This document shows, piece after piece, positions 21,509 through 32,499 of a DNA stretch of 64,000 bases (positions within the stretch are counted from its first letter, which is position 1; every line of letters begins with the position of its first letter). The DNA is from Anaspis maculata (Eukaryota > Arthropoda > Insecta > Coleoptera > Scraptiidae), in NCBI GenBank assembly GCA_949128115.1, contig OX421963.1, positions 79,603,635-79,667,634 on the forward strand, read 5' to 3'. The translations under genes and the position numbers were made by a program. The notes beneath the pieces are model-generated. The model was given only the letters and a program-made list of their open reading frames with translations, did not search any database and was not told where the DNA came from.

Positions 21509-24194
21509 AATAGCACGGTCCACTACGTGCCAGGTCGAACTACGTTCCATCAAATTCCCCAATAAAGCCCGAATCTAGATTTCAGACCAACAACACCCTT
21601 TTCAGGTCACTCTGAGGAATGCTTCACAATGTTTTTCGAGCTTGTTTCTAGAATTTCCACCTGCTGGAAGCCTACCGAGGGAATCAAATAATAGCGTGTG
21701 GTGTACGAACAAAAAAGTCAGGATTTGGATGATTGGATATGTCGGCGGTTGTTCTCCATCCAAATTCTGAACAAACTGATATATAATCTTCCTTGGACGA
21801 CTTCAGGCCAGCCTCTCCGAGTATTGCGCCTGCAACCAGCAGTACGGAAATGTACTGACGCTTCGCGGCTCCAATGCCTGGATGGACTGAATATGAAGCA
21901 TCCAAGCATCACATAGTGGTTCAGTAAGTCCCACTGGTCTAAGATGGTGGTGCAGTAGGCCCAATAGTGAGGTCTACGTGCCAGACGGAGCTATGTTATC
22001 CCCGAGGTTACCCCCATTCAATCCAGAATTCAAAATCTCGACCTGTTGATGATGATTCCACCATCTTTTGATTCACTGAATGTTGGAGGTCGTAGGCCGA
22101 GTCCTAACATAGCTCGAGATCAGGCCTTCGATAAAAGCAAATGTAATTATTCGCAACAAACCCTAGATTTTTAATAAAATGGAAAGCCCAGATAAAATGA
22201 TGTTATCAGGGTGAGGGCGAATTCCGAGCTTTTTTTTCAATCAGCTCCCTGATGCGTTGTCGGTGATTGACTGGCACAATTATTTCCATCAGCCATCTAT
22301 CAATTCCGGCGCTCTGGCTTCAATTTGCATTTAAATCTCGCGGTAATGAATTCGTTTTAATTTAGAGATGGCCCTAACTGGGTGGGTATTGTTGCTTCAG
22401 CGCAGCTCACATTTTTCACGTTCACGTCTGAACAATACTTTCTATTGCTTTTATTATCCAACTCCACTTGATGCTTATTCTTTCGATTAAGGCATCTTTG
22501 AAATCAGCCAGGACCGAAATTACCTACCATGAAAAGAATTCACATTTTACGACGGATTTTGTAGAAGTTTTTATGAAAACAGTAAACCAGTCCATCTCCC
22601 CACCTTGCGGTGTGTCTAATAGGAAGCCTCGGCCAAAAAAAAGGTGTTCGCAGCAATAAATCATTTTGGTACATTATTACAAAAAGCACACATAAAACAC
22701 GTACACACATACATACAATAAGAAGTATCGTTATTGTTTTGTTAGCTTGGAAACTGTTTGAACTTTGCTTGGCAAAAAATTAATAATGATGGTACCTACT
22801 CTACAACTTCAATGGAGTGATATCGAAACATATTTATTTGCCAAATGTGGCTTGAGATAAAATAAGTAGTCATTAATGCAAAAAAAAGGCAATGAAATAG
22901 AAAGAGAAACTGTATGTGGCACGTAAGAATACCTCTCATCTGCGATTTGCGGTAAAAATGGAAGATTATTCAACTAAATAGTTTGAAAGTTTGAAAGGCA
23001 CGAGCAGAGCAAATGTTTGGAATAGGATCTTTTCGATGTAGAAATAAGGGGTGAATAGTTTCATCTCCATCATACCTACTTTACGTTAATACCATTGTAC
23101 CGTTGAGGGCAGTCTTAGCCCCATAACTCGGCTAGCCTAAACGGATGCCTTGTTTTTTTTTTGTAAAATGAAAATATCTGATTATTTCTGTGAAAGCTCA
23201 GCTTCATACGAAAAATGCCCACCTCAGTAGTAATATAGAGCCTTTTTGCATAGTATATATGAGTGGCATGCGCGCACCACTTCTTTACAGTTGTTGGTTG
23301 CGTCAGAAAAAAAATCATATCTAAAAAACTATAAGTCCTAGATCAAAATTTTTCCTTTTAAAAAAATCTGCAATACTTTGGCTCCAATGGCTTTGCTGGT
23401 TATATATAGAAAACTGTGAGAATAAAAATTTTCCTCGCTGATTGAAAATCATGCTGCATTCATAGCCGATGAAAATGTTCATAAACCTTATAAATAAATA
23501 ATAAACCATTGTTTCTCAATCGCTGTTACACTGTGACAAACGTCTGGATATGTACTTCAATTGAAAAAAAATTAGGCACAAAGCCTCATTAGATTCAAAG
23601 ATATGATAATGGAAAGGCTGGCATCCATGCGTTGTCTCTATTTAAATGAGTTTCACGAGTTGTGCATTCTTTATTGTTGTTAAAGATTGTTTATATTTGA
23701 CCGATCATCTTTAAACGTCATCGGTATCAACCTGCAATAGTTGAGATTCGATTAGCGAAGAAATGAACTGAATATATTGAACCGTTCAAAAGATACGGAA
23801 GATTTAGGTGAATTTTGTTCAGAAAGGAGGAACAAGGAACGAGGAAAAAAAAATAATAATCACGAAAAAAAAAGCGGCCACAAATAGCCTCCGCCACTAC
23901 GTCTGGTGAGGCTTAAGAATCTGTTGTAGGCGATACAACATTTCCCGGCGGTATCTAGAGACATCGCTAATGATTTTGATTCAGGCGTCCCTCTGGGAAG
24001 GGGAGACTTGGTTGCGCTGCAGAACCTCATCCATCAGAGCATTCAGTTTCATAGCGGAAATGTTGTTTTTCAACTAGAAAAAAACTCGGGAAATTGGAAA
24101 AAAATTGTTGGAAAATGTTCAACAACCAGTTAGAGATTCACTAAAGGACAATTTGTGAAAATCGGTTCACGGGTTGAATACCTGGGGCAAAGTT
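21509..24194. other. Non-coding stretch, no supported gene
   Basis: I see no gene. Two diverged direct copies of a roughly 70-bp segment (near 21514-21582 and 21968-22040, both with CTACGTGCCAG) are the only structure noticed. Short ORFs here have no domain signature. Confidence 0.45.
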
Positions 24195-24412
24195 ATTATT
24201 TGCACTTCAGGGTCCCAAAATGACATGTGGAATGAGCCTTCGAGCCCATCACAAGGGTAAGTCCGAATCACACCTGACGGCACAAGAGTTCTGAAGACTA
24301 AAAAAAAAATCGATGGGGCTCAAGACACTTGTAGACGTCAGAGGGGGGCCATAGGGTTTCAAAGTAGCCCAAGTGTTCTCAAGTGTCACCTGTCAATGTC
24401 AAGACTTTCCGG
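24195..24412. repeat. Fragment related to the interior of the foldback-like element
   Basis: Recurring text such as GGGGCTCAAGACACTTG, GGGGGGCCATAGGG and CACCTGACGGCACAAG matches the style of the 18560-21350 interior. No terminal array is present here. Confidence 0.55.
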
Positions 24413-24414
24413 TA

Positions 24415-24526
24415 TAGGCTGTCTGATTTCTACATTATTCTAGTGAGCTGTGATTCAGGCCGCGATCGCGGCCGACGGTAACCAGAAACATAGCCCACTC
24501 GAATCATGTAGAAATCCGACAGCCTA
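24415..24526. mobile_element. 112-bp hairpin MITE with TA target duplication
   Basis: Inverted ends TAGGCTGTCTGATTTCTACA and its near complement are flanked by TA at 24413-24414 and 24527-24528. The stem covers most of the element. Near its centre is a perfect 16-bp palindrome, GGCCGCGATCGCGGCC. Confidence 0.8.
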
Positions 24527-24614
24527 TATTTGTTGTGCTGTGCTGAAAACGGAAATAGCCTGAATTTGGGGATAAAACAACGCAACTAAAGCACAAGTGT
24601 GTATTTGTAGTACT

Positions 24615-26300
24615 CTACAACTTTGATAATACCAGTTGGTGTTGGTTTTCCAGGGCTGGCTTGCAACACCGAAGGGAACCGCAAATGGTTTGGAGGTCTT
24701 GACAAGCTAAAACAAGCAAAACCAGGGAATCTACAGCCCTTTCTGTGCAGCAGTCATGTAAGACGCCCTCTGGAGATGAGAAAGGAACCAACGAACTCAG
24801 GGGCAAGCTTGGCAGAAACGTACTGCTCAGCATTGGACTGCACGAAGTTTCGGTGCCATACCCGGTGACCCACCGAGAACTGGATCGGCCTCCGTCGAAG
24901 GTCATACCGAGTCTTGCTTCAATCATGAGCCCGCCGCATTTTGAGGCGAACTTTCCGGTAAATATGCTGGAAATGTTCCACCCGAGGTTCAGGAGCCTCC
25001 TGGTTGTCCCCAATCCGCTTTTTCAGTTCATAGTCCCCACCGTGCATTCTTGGTGGGAGCAAACGAACAAACCCGGTCAGAGAGTCTTGAATAGGCCCGT
25101 TTTCAATCCGCCATGAAGGGAAGTCAGCAGGTCGATCTCGAACCCTGGCCAGCAAGTCGACATACCACAGGGATCGGTGATTTCTGCCGGTTCAAAGAGA
25201 ATCGACCAAACTTCAGCCCCCTCCACTTTCGGAGCTACCCCTACGGAGATCCAGAACCTTGTTTTCCTTGCGGCGGCGTTGTATTACAAAGAACTCGTAC
25301 TGCTGTAAGCGCGCACTCCAACGGGCCAGCCGTCTGTTTGGATCGTGTAATCGATGCAGCCACTGGAGCGTAAAGTGGTCAGTCACCACGATGAACTTGC
25401 TGGCTCCGACATACGGGCGGAACCGCTCGATTGACCAAACCACTCCCAGACACTCCTTCTCCGTAGTACTGAATTTTCTCTCGCTGCCCGTCAGTGAGAG
25501 ACTTATGTAGCTGATGACGTGCTCGATTCCCCCCTTTCTTGTGTGAGGGCTGACCCGGGTCCGTAGTCCGACGTGTCCGTTTAGATTTGAAAGGATAGAG
25601 ACAGGTCTGGGCACACCACCACTGGAGCTGTCATCAAGTGCTGTTCCAGGGCCGCGAAGGCCTGGTCGCAAGCGGAAGTCCATTCAAATCGCACGTTTTC
25701 AGGACACCTCACTCAGGACACGCAAGTGATGGTCAAAGTCCTGTTTCACGATGATGATGTTATCGAGATAAACAAAAAACGTACGGTTCCAGATGTACTT
25801 CGAGGACCCGATCAATGAGGCGCTGCCAGGTGGCGGGGCACTGTACAGGCCGAATGGCATGCGGGCACACTGGAACAGGCCTCGAGTAGGAACAGTAAAC
25901 ACCGTTATCGCCTTCGATCGGTCTTCCACCGGCACTTGCCAGTAGACCGACTTGATGTCCAGAGACGTGAGGTAGCGAGCGCGTCCGAGCTGATCTATGA
26001 TGTTGAAGATGTAGGGAAGCGAATAAGCGTCCCTCTCCGTGACGGCATTTACCTTCCGGTAATCAACGCAGAAATGATAGTTGTGACCCTTCTTGATCAA
26101 GACGATTGGCGACGCCAATGTCGAAGTTGACAGCTCTCCCAAAAGGTCGATACCCATTCTCATGCGCCGCAGAAAATCAACTCTCAAAATCAGACAACTT
26201 GACAGTCTAGGCATAGCTAACAGCTCGAATACTTTTTCCAACTCTCCGACACGAATTGACACTCGCAAGACCCCCACCGTTCCGGCCAGTGGCTACACGG
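24615..26300 (-). pseudogene. Decayed Ty3/gypsy pol (protease end, RT, RNase H, integrase tail)
   Basis: On the minus strand, 25699-26277 encodes the end of a protease (DFLRRMRMGIDL) joined by a deletion to RT blocks: VDYRKVNAVT, YLTSLDIKSVYWQVPV and RMPFGLYSAP. The catalytic box reads YLDN instead of YLDD. RNase H blocks follow at 25213-25683 (ERKFSTTEKECLGVVWSIERFRPY and VTDHFTLQWL). Positions 24745-25155 hold an integrase C-terminal tail in pieces (KVRLKMRRAHD, then an RPIQFSVGHRVW-like block in another frame). No LTRs are visible. It is a fragmented, dead copy from a different gypsy lineage than the element at 9525-18328. Confidence 0.85.
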
Positions 26301-27299
26301 CAAGATGACAACTGGGTTATTGTTATCAACTTGCATCTCATCCTGCGCGCCGGCCGGGTGGAAATCAATTTACAGAGCTTATCACGTAAGTAATTATTAC
26401 AAGCGTAATTTTCCATAGCGGATTTTCCTAGCTTGCCTGCCTATTTTGAGTTGGAACGAGAGGCAGAGCAGAGAGGTTGTTATCGCCGTGAGTTTCTGAT
26501 GCGAACCAAGCTGCAAGGAATGAAATTGCAGGGCCTACTTCTTGGAAAATCTTGCAAGTTCCCCGCCACTGTCTGCCGGTTAAAAAGTTCAACTTGCTCC
26601 GGTTTCTAGCCGCTCCTGATACGTATACCGTATACCCACTTGAAAGGCCTTGAAAGTTCTTGTCGCTTCCATGGTTATTGCTGGTGTATTTGCGAGAGCT
26701 CTAGAAAAGCCTATATTGACTTCGGGAATGTTGCAGCAAGCTCTCAATGCACGGCTCCTCCGCCAATTGTGCAGGTGCGTATCTTATTCGCACGTTGTGG
26801 TCTCCACATTTCCAACACAATCGTACTGTCTTACCTACACTAGTTACATATAACCATCCATCATGTCACTTTTTCCAGGATCCATAGTAAAGCTTCCATG
26901 AACCCAAAAGAAGAGAATATAAAATGTTGAAAGAAAAACGAATATTATGCTCTGATTCAATTCAGAAGCCACACTGGAAAGTTATTTGGAGTTTAGTATT
27001 TAAAAAGCTCGTATATTAAATCCGTTTTGTTTATGCAGTCCCCAAGGACACAATAATATAGCATTCCGCACACAATACCAGGTAGTATTTTTAAAACACT
27101 GGGAATCAATCTGATCGTTGGGCATGAATGAATCAGCAGTTCAATAACAATTTTTCCATGCACACATGCACACGCCGCTTTTCATCTCTGTGCACTAGCC
27201 TACCGGAGGAGGCGTCGGGACGCCTTATAAACACGTGACGCGTATGTTTACAACCTGATGATGTGCTCTTAATTTACTCAGCACCAAACGTTTCACTTC
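26301..27299. other. Upstream region of the membrane-protein gene, no other gene
   Basis: No coding gene is supported. It holds one copy of a dispersed repeat (26708-26830) and AT-rich spacer. Confidence 0.5.
26708..26830 (-). repeat. Dispersed repeat copy 1 (CACCTGCACAATTGGCGGAG family)
   Basis: In reverse complement this shares CACCTGCACAATTGGCGGAG and the following CTTTGAGAGCTTG-like text with 42868-42980 and 50145-50262. A diverged copy lies at 35938-36040. The nature of the family is not known; no TIR or tRNA-like head is clear. Confidence 0.7.
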
Positions 27300-27392
27300 T
27301 TCATCTCGTGTCGAAACAATCAGTTGTGTTCGTGAGTTTCACATGTGCCGTGCCGTATTTTCGCACACGAACAACGGAGAGAAGAAAAACAA
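27300..27392 (+). promoter_or_regulatory. Candidate core promoter and 5' UTR of the membrane-protein gene
   Basis: A TCAGTT initiator-like match with A at 27322 lies 71 nt upstream of the start ATG. No TATA box sits at -30. Insect TATA-less promoters commonly use such initiators. The assignment is inference only. Confidence 0.35.
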
Positions 27393-27473
27393 ATGAAAAT
27401 GGTCGTTCTCAATGAGCAGAAAGAAAACATGGTGGCGACCGATGCCGAGGCCGAAGCCGACGAGTCCCTCAGG
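27393..27473 (+). CDS. Small two-TM membrane protein, coding exon 1
   Basis: Exon 1 encodes 27 residues beginning MKMVVLNEQKENMVATD, followed by an acidic stretch (EAEADESLR). The ATG at 27393 has an ACAA upstream context and is the first start before the open frame. The exon ends in AGG followed by gtattt, an acceptable donor, in phase 0. The next coding exon at 47119 also starts in phase 0. The joined product is 158 residues (27 + 66 + 65). The exon is cytosolic by inference: it is charged and precedes the first membrane segment. I do not recognise the family. Splicing over a 19.6-kb intron is predicted, not shown. Confidence 0.68.
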
Positions 27474-28928
27474 GTATTTATTCTTATTTTTGTTGCATCG
27501 AATGCTTTGTTTTCATCTTTTCGTTCCGCATCTGTAGCTACTTACTCTAATAGTATAACAATAAGTTATCAATTTTCAAAATTTCAGTTTTCATGTTTTG
27601 TTTTACATCTCTGTGCGACAAACCTAAACTAAGGGATGAATTTCAAGTCTGGATTGCCTCCGGAACTGCGTCGGATTACTACCTATGACAACGGCACGAA
27701 ACAGCTTGTTGTAGCCAATCAGGCCGCTGGTATTTGACATAGTTTGCTGAAGCTGCAACTTCCACCTTACTTGGAACTGAGCCTTACTTGAAGGCGATAA
27801 TGTCCGTTCCTTCCTGTTTCTTTCAATTGTTAATTTGAATTACAACTAAAGCGTGTTTGAGATGTACTTATCACGATTTCGGTTATGCTCTTGCTTTGCT
27901 GATGTAATGATTTTGACAGTGAAGGTTTGGTTCAAGCCAGAATTATTTAAGAAAAATCCATTGATGTTGGTCATGTTAGGGGTTTGTAGAACCCTCCCAC
28001 ACGACCTGTCGGACCTGTTGTTATACCTACTTTCATCTGATATAAGATATAACGTCCCCCTTATTCAGCTGTTCCCCACTTTCGATGTTCATGTTGTCTG
28101 ATTATACCTACTCTATTACACGCGACTAACTTGATGTTTTCATCCTTAAAACCTGAAGGGATATGTGATGTATCTCTGACAATTCTAGTCTTCTAGTCCG
28201 ATGTCTATTCACATCTTTTTCGCTTTCGCTACCTACCAATGTCTGTAGTTTCGACAGCTCAAAACCAACAATTCTTTAACCTTAATGCACATGTACACAA
28301 GTTGGACTGATTATGTGATTACTTCCAACAGGTCAACAGCAACAATTTTCTGTATTGATAATGTGCCAAAGGAGATGAACTAATTTACTACTACTTGTTT
28401 CTGGTAAACTCGCACTCAGGTGAACGACATCATATTATTATGAGTCATAGTTCTAAGTGCGATCTGCCCATGAAAAGTACCACAACAAAAATGTTTGACC
28501 GACTACTATGGAATAGTAGTTTGTCCCATACTGTATCACTGACTTGCCATCATTTTTTCTCCTGCAGGCTAAACTTTCAGTGAAATTCATTTATGATAAA
28601 TGCTGTTAAGCTCAAAATAACTTGGATTTGGTTGAAAAACAGTCCAGAAACCTGTTAGGACCAAAAGTCACTGTGATTTTCAGTTTTTAAAATTATTTCG
28701 GACAAAGTGGTTGGTTCGAATGACAATTGATGCAAACACCTGTCACCGGAAACAGATGGCCGCCATCTTGAAACGACGCCATTCTGAAAGTGGAACCAAA
28801 ACATTTTGGAATTTCCACATAATGAACTAGAAACGGAAGGTCTCTTGCCCCCTTCATGAAGGAGCCCACGGGATCAATTTTTCGAACCTATACGCTGACT
28901 ATAATGAAATATTCAAATGGAAATTGTA
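27474..28928. other. Start of intron 1 of the membrane-protein gene
   Basis: Non-coding. A segment at 28825-28890 (AAGGTCTCTTG, AAGGAGCCCACGG) recurs in inverse orientation at the right end of the window (63935-64000). Nothing else is recognised. Confidence 0.5.
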
Positions 28929-30806
28929 GTGGGGTCGGTACACATAAAAAAAACGATACTATACGGCATTTAATGATACAGAAAATTCCTTTTGCATGAG
29001 TGCTCTACAAGGTCTATCGAACGATATTAGAAGGGGAAGGCAGTTTTGAATTCGTCTGGCGATGCTCAGCGTATACTCCCTGACGGCCGTAGTAGGCATC
29101 GCAATTCGACCGACCGAAAGAAAAATGATTTGTGTACTCTCCATGTGCGGTTTAGGATTGATTTCCTCAACATAATGTTTAGGAAATAGTGAGGTCTATC
29201 CACCACTGCGATTATTCCAATAACATCCAGTTGAGCATTGAAAAAAGTACGTCTGAACTGGATGTTAAAAAAACTCGTTGAAAAATATCTAATTTTTAGC
29301 CTACCAATCAGCCCAAAATTAGGAATTTGAAAAATTGACTTCATAAAAGAATTTTGGGAATTCCATACAACAGGTTAAGATACAAAACATGCCACCTTTG
29401 CGTCTTCTTGTATATACAGGGTGGCCCAACGAAAACAGAACAGAGGGATTTTCGGGCATTTCCCCTCATTTTTTTGTAAAAAAGCTCAGACAGGTCGATT
29501 TTTATATCGAGGGGGACATCTGGAACATACATTGGCAAATTTCTATCTTCAGCCCCTTACCCCTACCCACCTCAACTTCAGAATTTTAAATGACACCATC
29601 TACTTTGCGATACTTCAAATCAAAGAGAATCAAATTCTCTTTTCTGAAAAAAATATTCTCAAAAGTTATAACCCCACTCTCCATCTTCCTTAATTCCTCT
29701 GCCTGTCCCATTTTATATTCTCGACCCCTCAATTCTCTTCATATTAATCAGCGTCATCCTGAATAGCATCTAAGGAGAAAATTTTCGGTGGAGGAAAGTG
29801 CTATCCAAATTCACCCCTTTTCTCTCCCCCACCATAACTTCAAAATTCAACAGACACCATCTACTTTGTGATACATCGAGTTGATAAAAATTGATTTCTC
29901 TTTCTGAAAACTTTTTTTTTAATTTTCAACCCCTCCCTTAATAAATAGAATATTCTGAGTATTTCAGGGCTTTTTGAAAATTTTGAAAATATTTTATTCA
30001 GAAAGAGAATTTAGTTCCCTTTAATTTGATGTATCACAAAGTAGGTAGTGTCATTTTAGATTTTGAAGTTGGGGTGGAGGAGTGAAGGGGTGAATTTGGG
30101 TGGCACTTTTTACACAGAAAATTTTCTCCCTCGATACTGCGCAGAATGATGTTGACTGTACTAAAGAGAATTAAGAGGTCAAGAATATTACATTGTAAAC
30201 TCAGACAATTTTAGGAAGAAGGGGGGTGGGGTTGAAAGTTATTGAAATATTTTTTCAGAAAGAGAATTTCATTCTCTTCAATTTGATGTATCGCAAGGTG
30301 GGTGGTGTCATTTGAAACTACGAAGTTGGGGTGGGTGGTGGTGAGGGGGCTGAAGATGGAAATTCGCCAATGTATGTTTCGGATGTCTCCCTCAATATAA
30401 AAATCGACCTGTCCGAGCTTTTTTCAGAAAAATGAGGTGAAATGCCCGAAAACCCCTCTGTTCTGTTTTCGTTGGGCCACCCTGTAAAAAAAAATAAAAA
30501 GTAAATTCTCTGACCTCCTGAAGAAATTATTTTTTCAAGCATGAAGGATGGGAGAGACATGGCGACCAATGCCATCGATATTCACAATGGAGTCACATCA
30601 TCCTCATTTGAATGATACAACGAAATTGAAAGATGGTTTGGTAGGAGTTCTTGGACCGTCAATCTGACAGGGCCCTCTGCGGCCCCCTTAAGGGGAAGGT
30701 CTTGTGCTTCCCCTTCTAATATCGTTCGTTAGGCTTTGTAGAACACTCATGCAGAAGGAATTTTCTGTATCATTAAATGCCGTATAGGAATGGCTACCAA
30801 CTCCAC
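28929..30806. mobile_element. TIR element (GTGGGGTCGGTAC termini) hosting a nested hairpin
   Basis: Left end GTGGGGTCGGTACAC and right end with CTACCAACTCCAC are inverted and flanked by TA (28927-28928, 30807-30808). The first and last roughly 110 nt are clear inverted copies (28960-29040 against 30700-30790). A 1068-bp hairpin element lies inside. The same terminal sequence marks the larger element at 57007-59982. Confidence 0.7.
29417..30484. mobile_element. 1068-bp hairpin MITE (CAGGGTGGCCC termini, TA target duplication)
   Basis: It begins CAGGGTGGCCCAACG and ends with its complement. TA flanks lie at 29415-29416 and 30485-30486. The arms (about 29417-29930 and 29990-30484) are inverted copies with a short central loop. 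Each arm contains a duplicated module of about 260 bp with the text GACACCATCTACTTTG. No coding capacity. Confidence 0.9.
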
Positions 30807-30808
30807 TA

Positions 30809-31663
30809 TTGATTTAAAACAATCAATTTATTATTAGACATGTTTCTATCAAGTTAGCTTTGCAACCAATCAGGAGGATTTAACATTGACAATTCAGTGC
30901 AGAAACAAACTGTCAAGTGCGACTTTTCTGTCACGCAAAAAAATCAAATAACCAAAATTTATGATAAAATGCCTGACTCCCATCTTGAATCACCTCCATC
31001 AGAGCTTCGAAAAAGCAGCTGTAGCAGCCTCGACGCACTTACTGCCAGAAAAAAGTCAGGAGCGCTACAAGAAGACTTTCAAAGCCCATAGATGCCAGGC
31101 TAGCAGCAAGAATACGCTGCAATGAACCGAAAATGGAACTTATTTCAATGAGCTTTCCCAATATAAAAAGCGTCCACTTGGGTGCAATAATTCCATCAAC
31201 ATAAAAAATAAAATAACAACAAATCTCTAAATGTTCCAAGCTTCACTTTGGATCTTTCTGAAAAAGAAAAACACAGGGTATGAATCAAAATAATTGAATG
31301 TGTTCACCCGGACGCAGTTCGAGAATTTTTCGGATAGATGACGATGATGCGTGGGTCAAATTCGTTCTTAAAATCCTGAGAATTGGCAAGTGCAACATGA
31401 ACTTGTAGGAATGTAGGCTACAACAAGATGCGAACATTTACCTATACGGTCCAGGTTTAGATATTGGTGAATATCTAACGTATTTTACATTCCCACTTAG
31501 GCACCTCCGCAGCTTTTGCCAATAATTTCAGGGTCACTCAATACTAATTAAAAGGTGATTTAAATTGAGTTTTCACGGAAAATACACCATGCTGCTCATG
31601 GTTTCTGACGAGCCCGGGGTTTCAAATCTTATCAGACCTGTCGCTCATGAGAATCAATAACAT
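30809..31663. other. Intron sequence, nothing recognised
   Basis: AT-rich non-coding sequence between two mobile elements. Short ORFs only. Confidence 0.45.
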
Positions 31664-31806
31664 TGTGGCGGCTCTTATATGGGCATGTGGCGAAGGAACT
31701 GTTGTCTCCTCGGTAGCTCAGTGGTAGAGTACCCATCCGGCAAATGGAAGACACGGGTTCGATTTCCGCTCAGGGCAGAGACTTTTTCTCCGCCACATCA
31801 CACCAT
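31664..31806 (+). mobile_element. Solo LTR of a TRIM family whose LTR carries a tRNA-like unit
   Basis: 143 bp from TGTGGCGGC to CACCAT, flanked by a 5-bp target duplication AACAT (31659-31663 and 31807-31811). It matches both LTRs of the TRIM at 37224-37723. It contains a tRNA-like A box (31714-31729), B box GGTTCGATTTC (31756-31766) and a T5 run (31783-31787). A single LTR with its own target duplication is the usual product of recombination between two LTRs. Confidence 0.85.
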
Positions 31807-31811
31807 AACAT

Positions 31812-31840
31812 CATATTCATAGCTCGATACACTTACTATA
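31812..31840. other. Short spacer between solo LTR and hairpin element
   Basis: Only 29 nt; ends in the TA target of the next element. Confidence 0.5.
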
Positions 31841-32497
31841 CAGGGTGATTCAAAAGTGTCGGACCACCTTGAAGGTGCGTAATATGGAAGTGTAGTAAAG
31901 TGCTGGAAAGTTGTTAAAAAATTCTATGTCTTCTAATTTTGAAGTTATGGAGCGACAAAAGCTGGTCCTTCGATCGCTTCAATTTTGGTTGTTTCAAAAG
32001 ATTTTAGTAAACTGTTAATGGAAAAAGAATGAGCACAAAAAATCAACCTCCGAATCTGCAAATAATTTCTGTTTTGTATACAGGATGAGTCATGAATCCC
32101 AAAAATTATTTTTTTCTGAAAGTGCCTGTAATCAGCCACATTGGTCCCACAACCTATGTAGAGCACAATAAAACTATAAAACACAATTCATTTTATTAGA
32201 ATTCTGTTGCTTCTGTTTTTTAGGAAAACTAAATTTTTGTAGTTTATGATTCACCCTGTATAGTAAACAGAAATTCAATTCAGAGTCAGAGGTTGATTTT
32301 TTGTACTCATTATTTTTCCATAAACAGTTTACTAAAATCTTTTGAAACAACGGGAATAGAAACAGTCGAAGAAGCAACTTTTGTCCCTCCATAACTTCAA
32401 AATTAAAAGACAGAATTTTTTCAACAACTTTCCAGCACTCTACTATACCTCCATATTACGCACCGTTGAGATGATCCGACAGTTTTGAATCACCCTG
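31841..32497. mobile_element. Hairpin MITE (CAGGGTGATTC termini) with a second MITE at its centre
   Basis: Ends CAGGGTGATTCAAAA and its complement are flanked by TA (31839-31840, 32498-32499). The arms are 31841-32078 and 32261-32497. Without the insert it would be a 477-bp, almost loopless palindrome. The nested element at 32081-32258 lies at the dyad point. Confidence 0.9.
32081..32258. mobile_element. 178-bp MITE nested at the dyad centre of the hairpin
   Basis: Ends CAGGATGAGTCATGAATCC and, inverted, CAGGGTGAATCATAAACTAC. TA flanks lie at 32079-32080 and 32259-32260. The termini resemble those of the host hairpin, so the same transposase may have moved both. Confidence 0.82.
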
Positions 32498-32499
32498 TA

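Noticed and set aside
24623..25373. Plus-strand ORFs over the second gypsy remnant
   Set aside because: Antisense shadows of decayed pol sequence on the minus strand.
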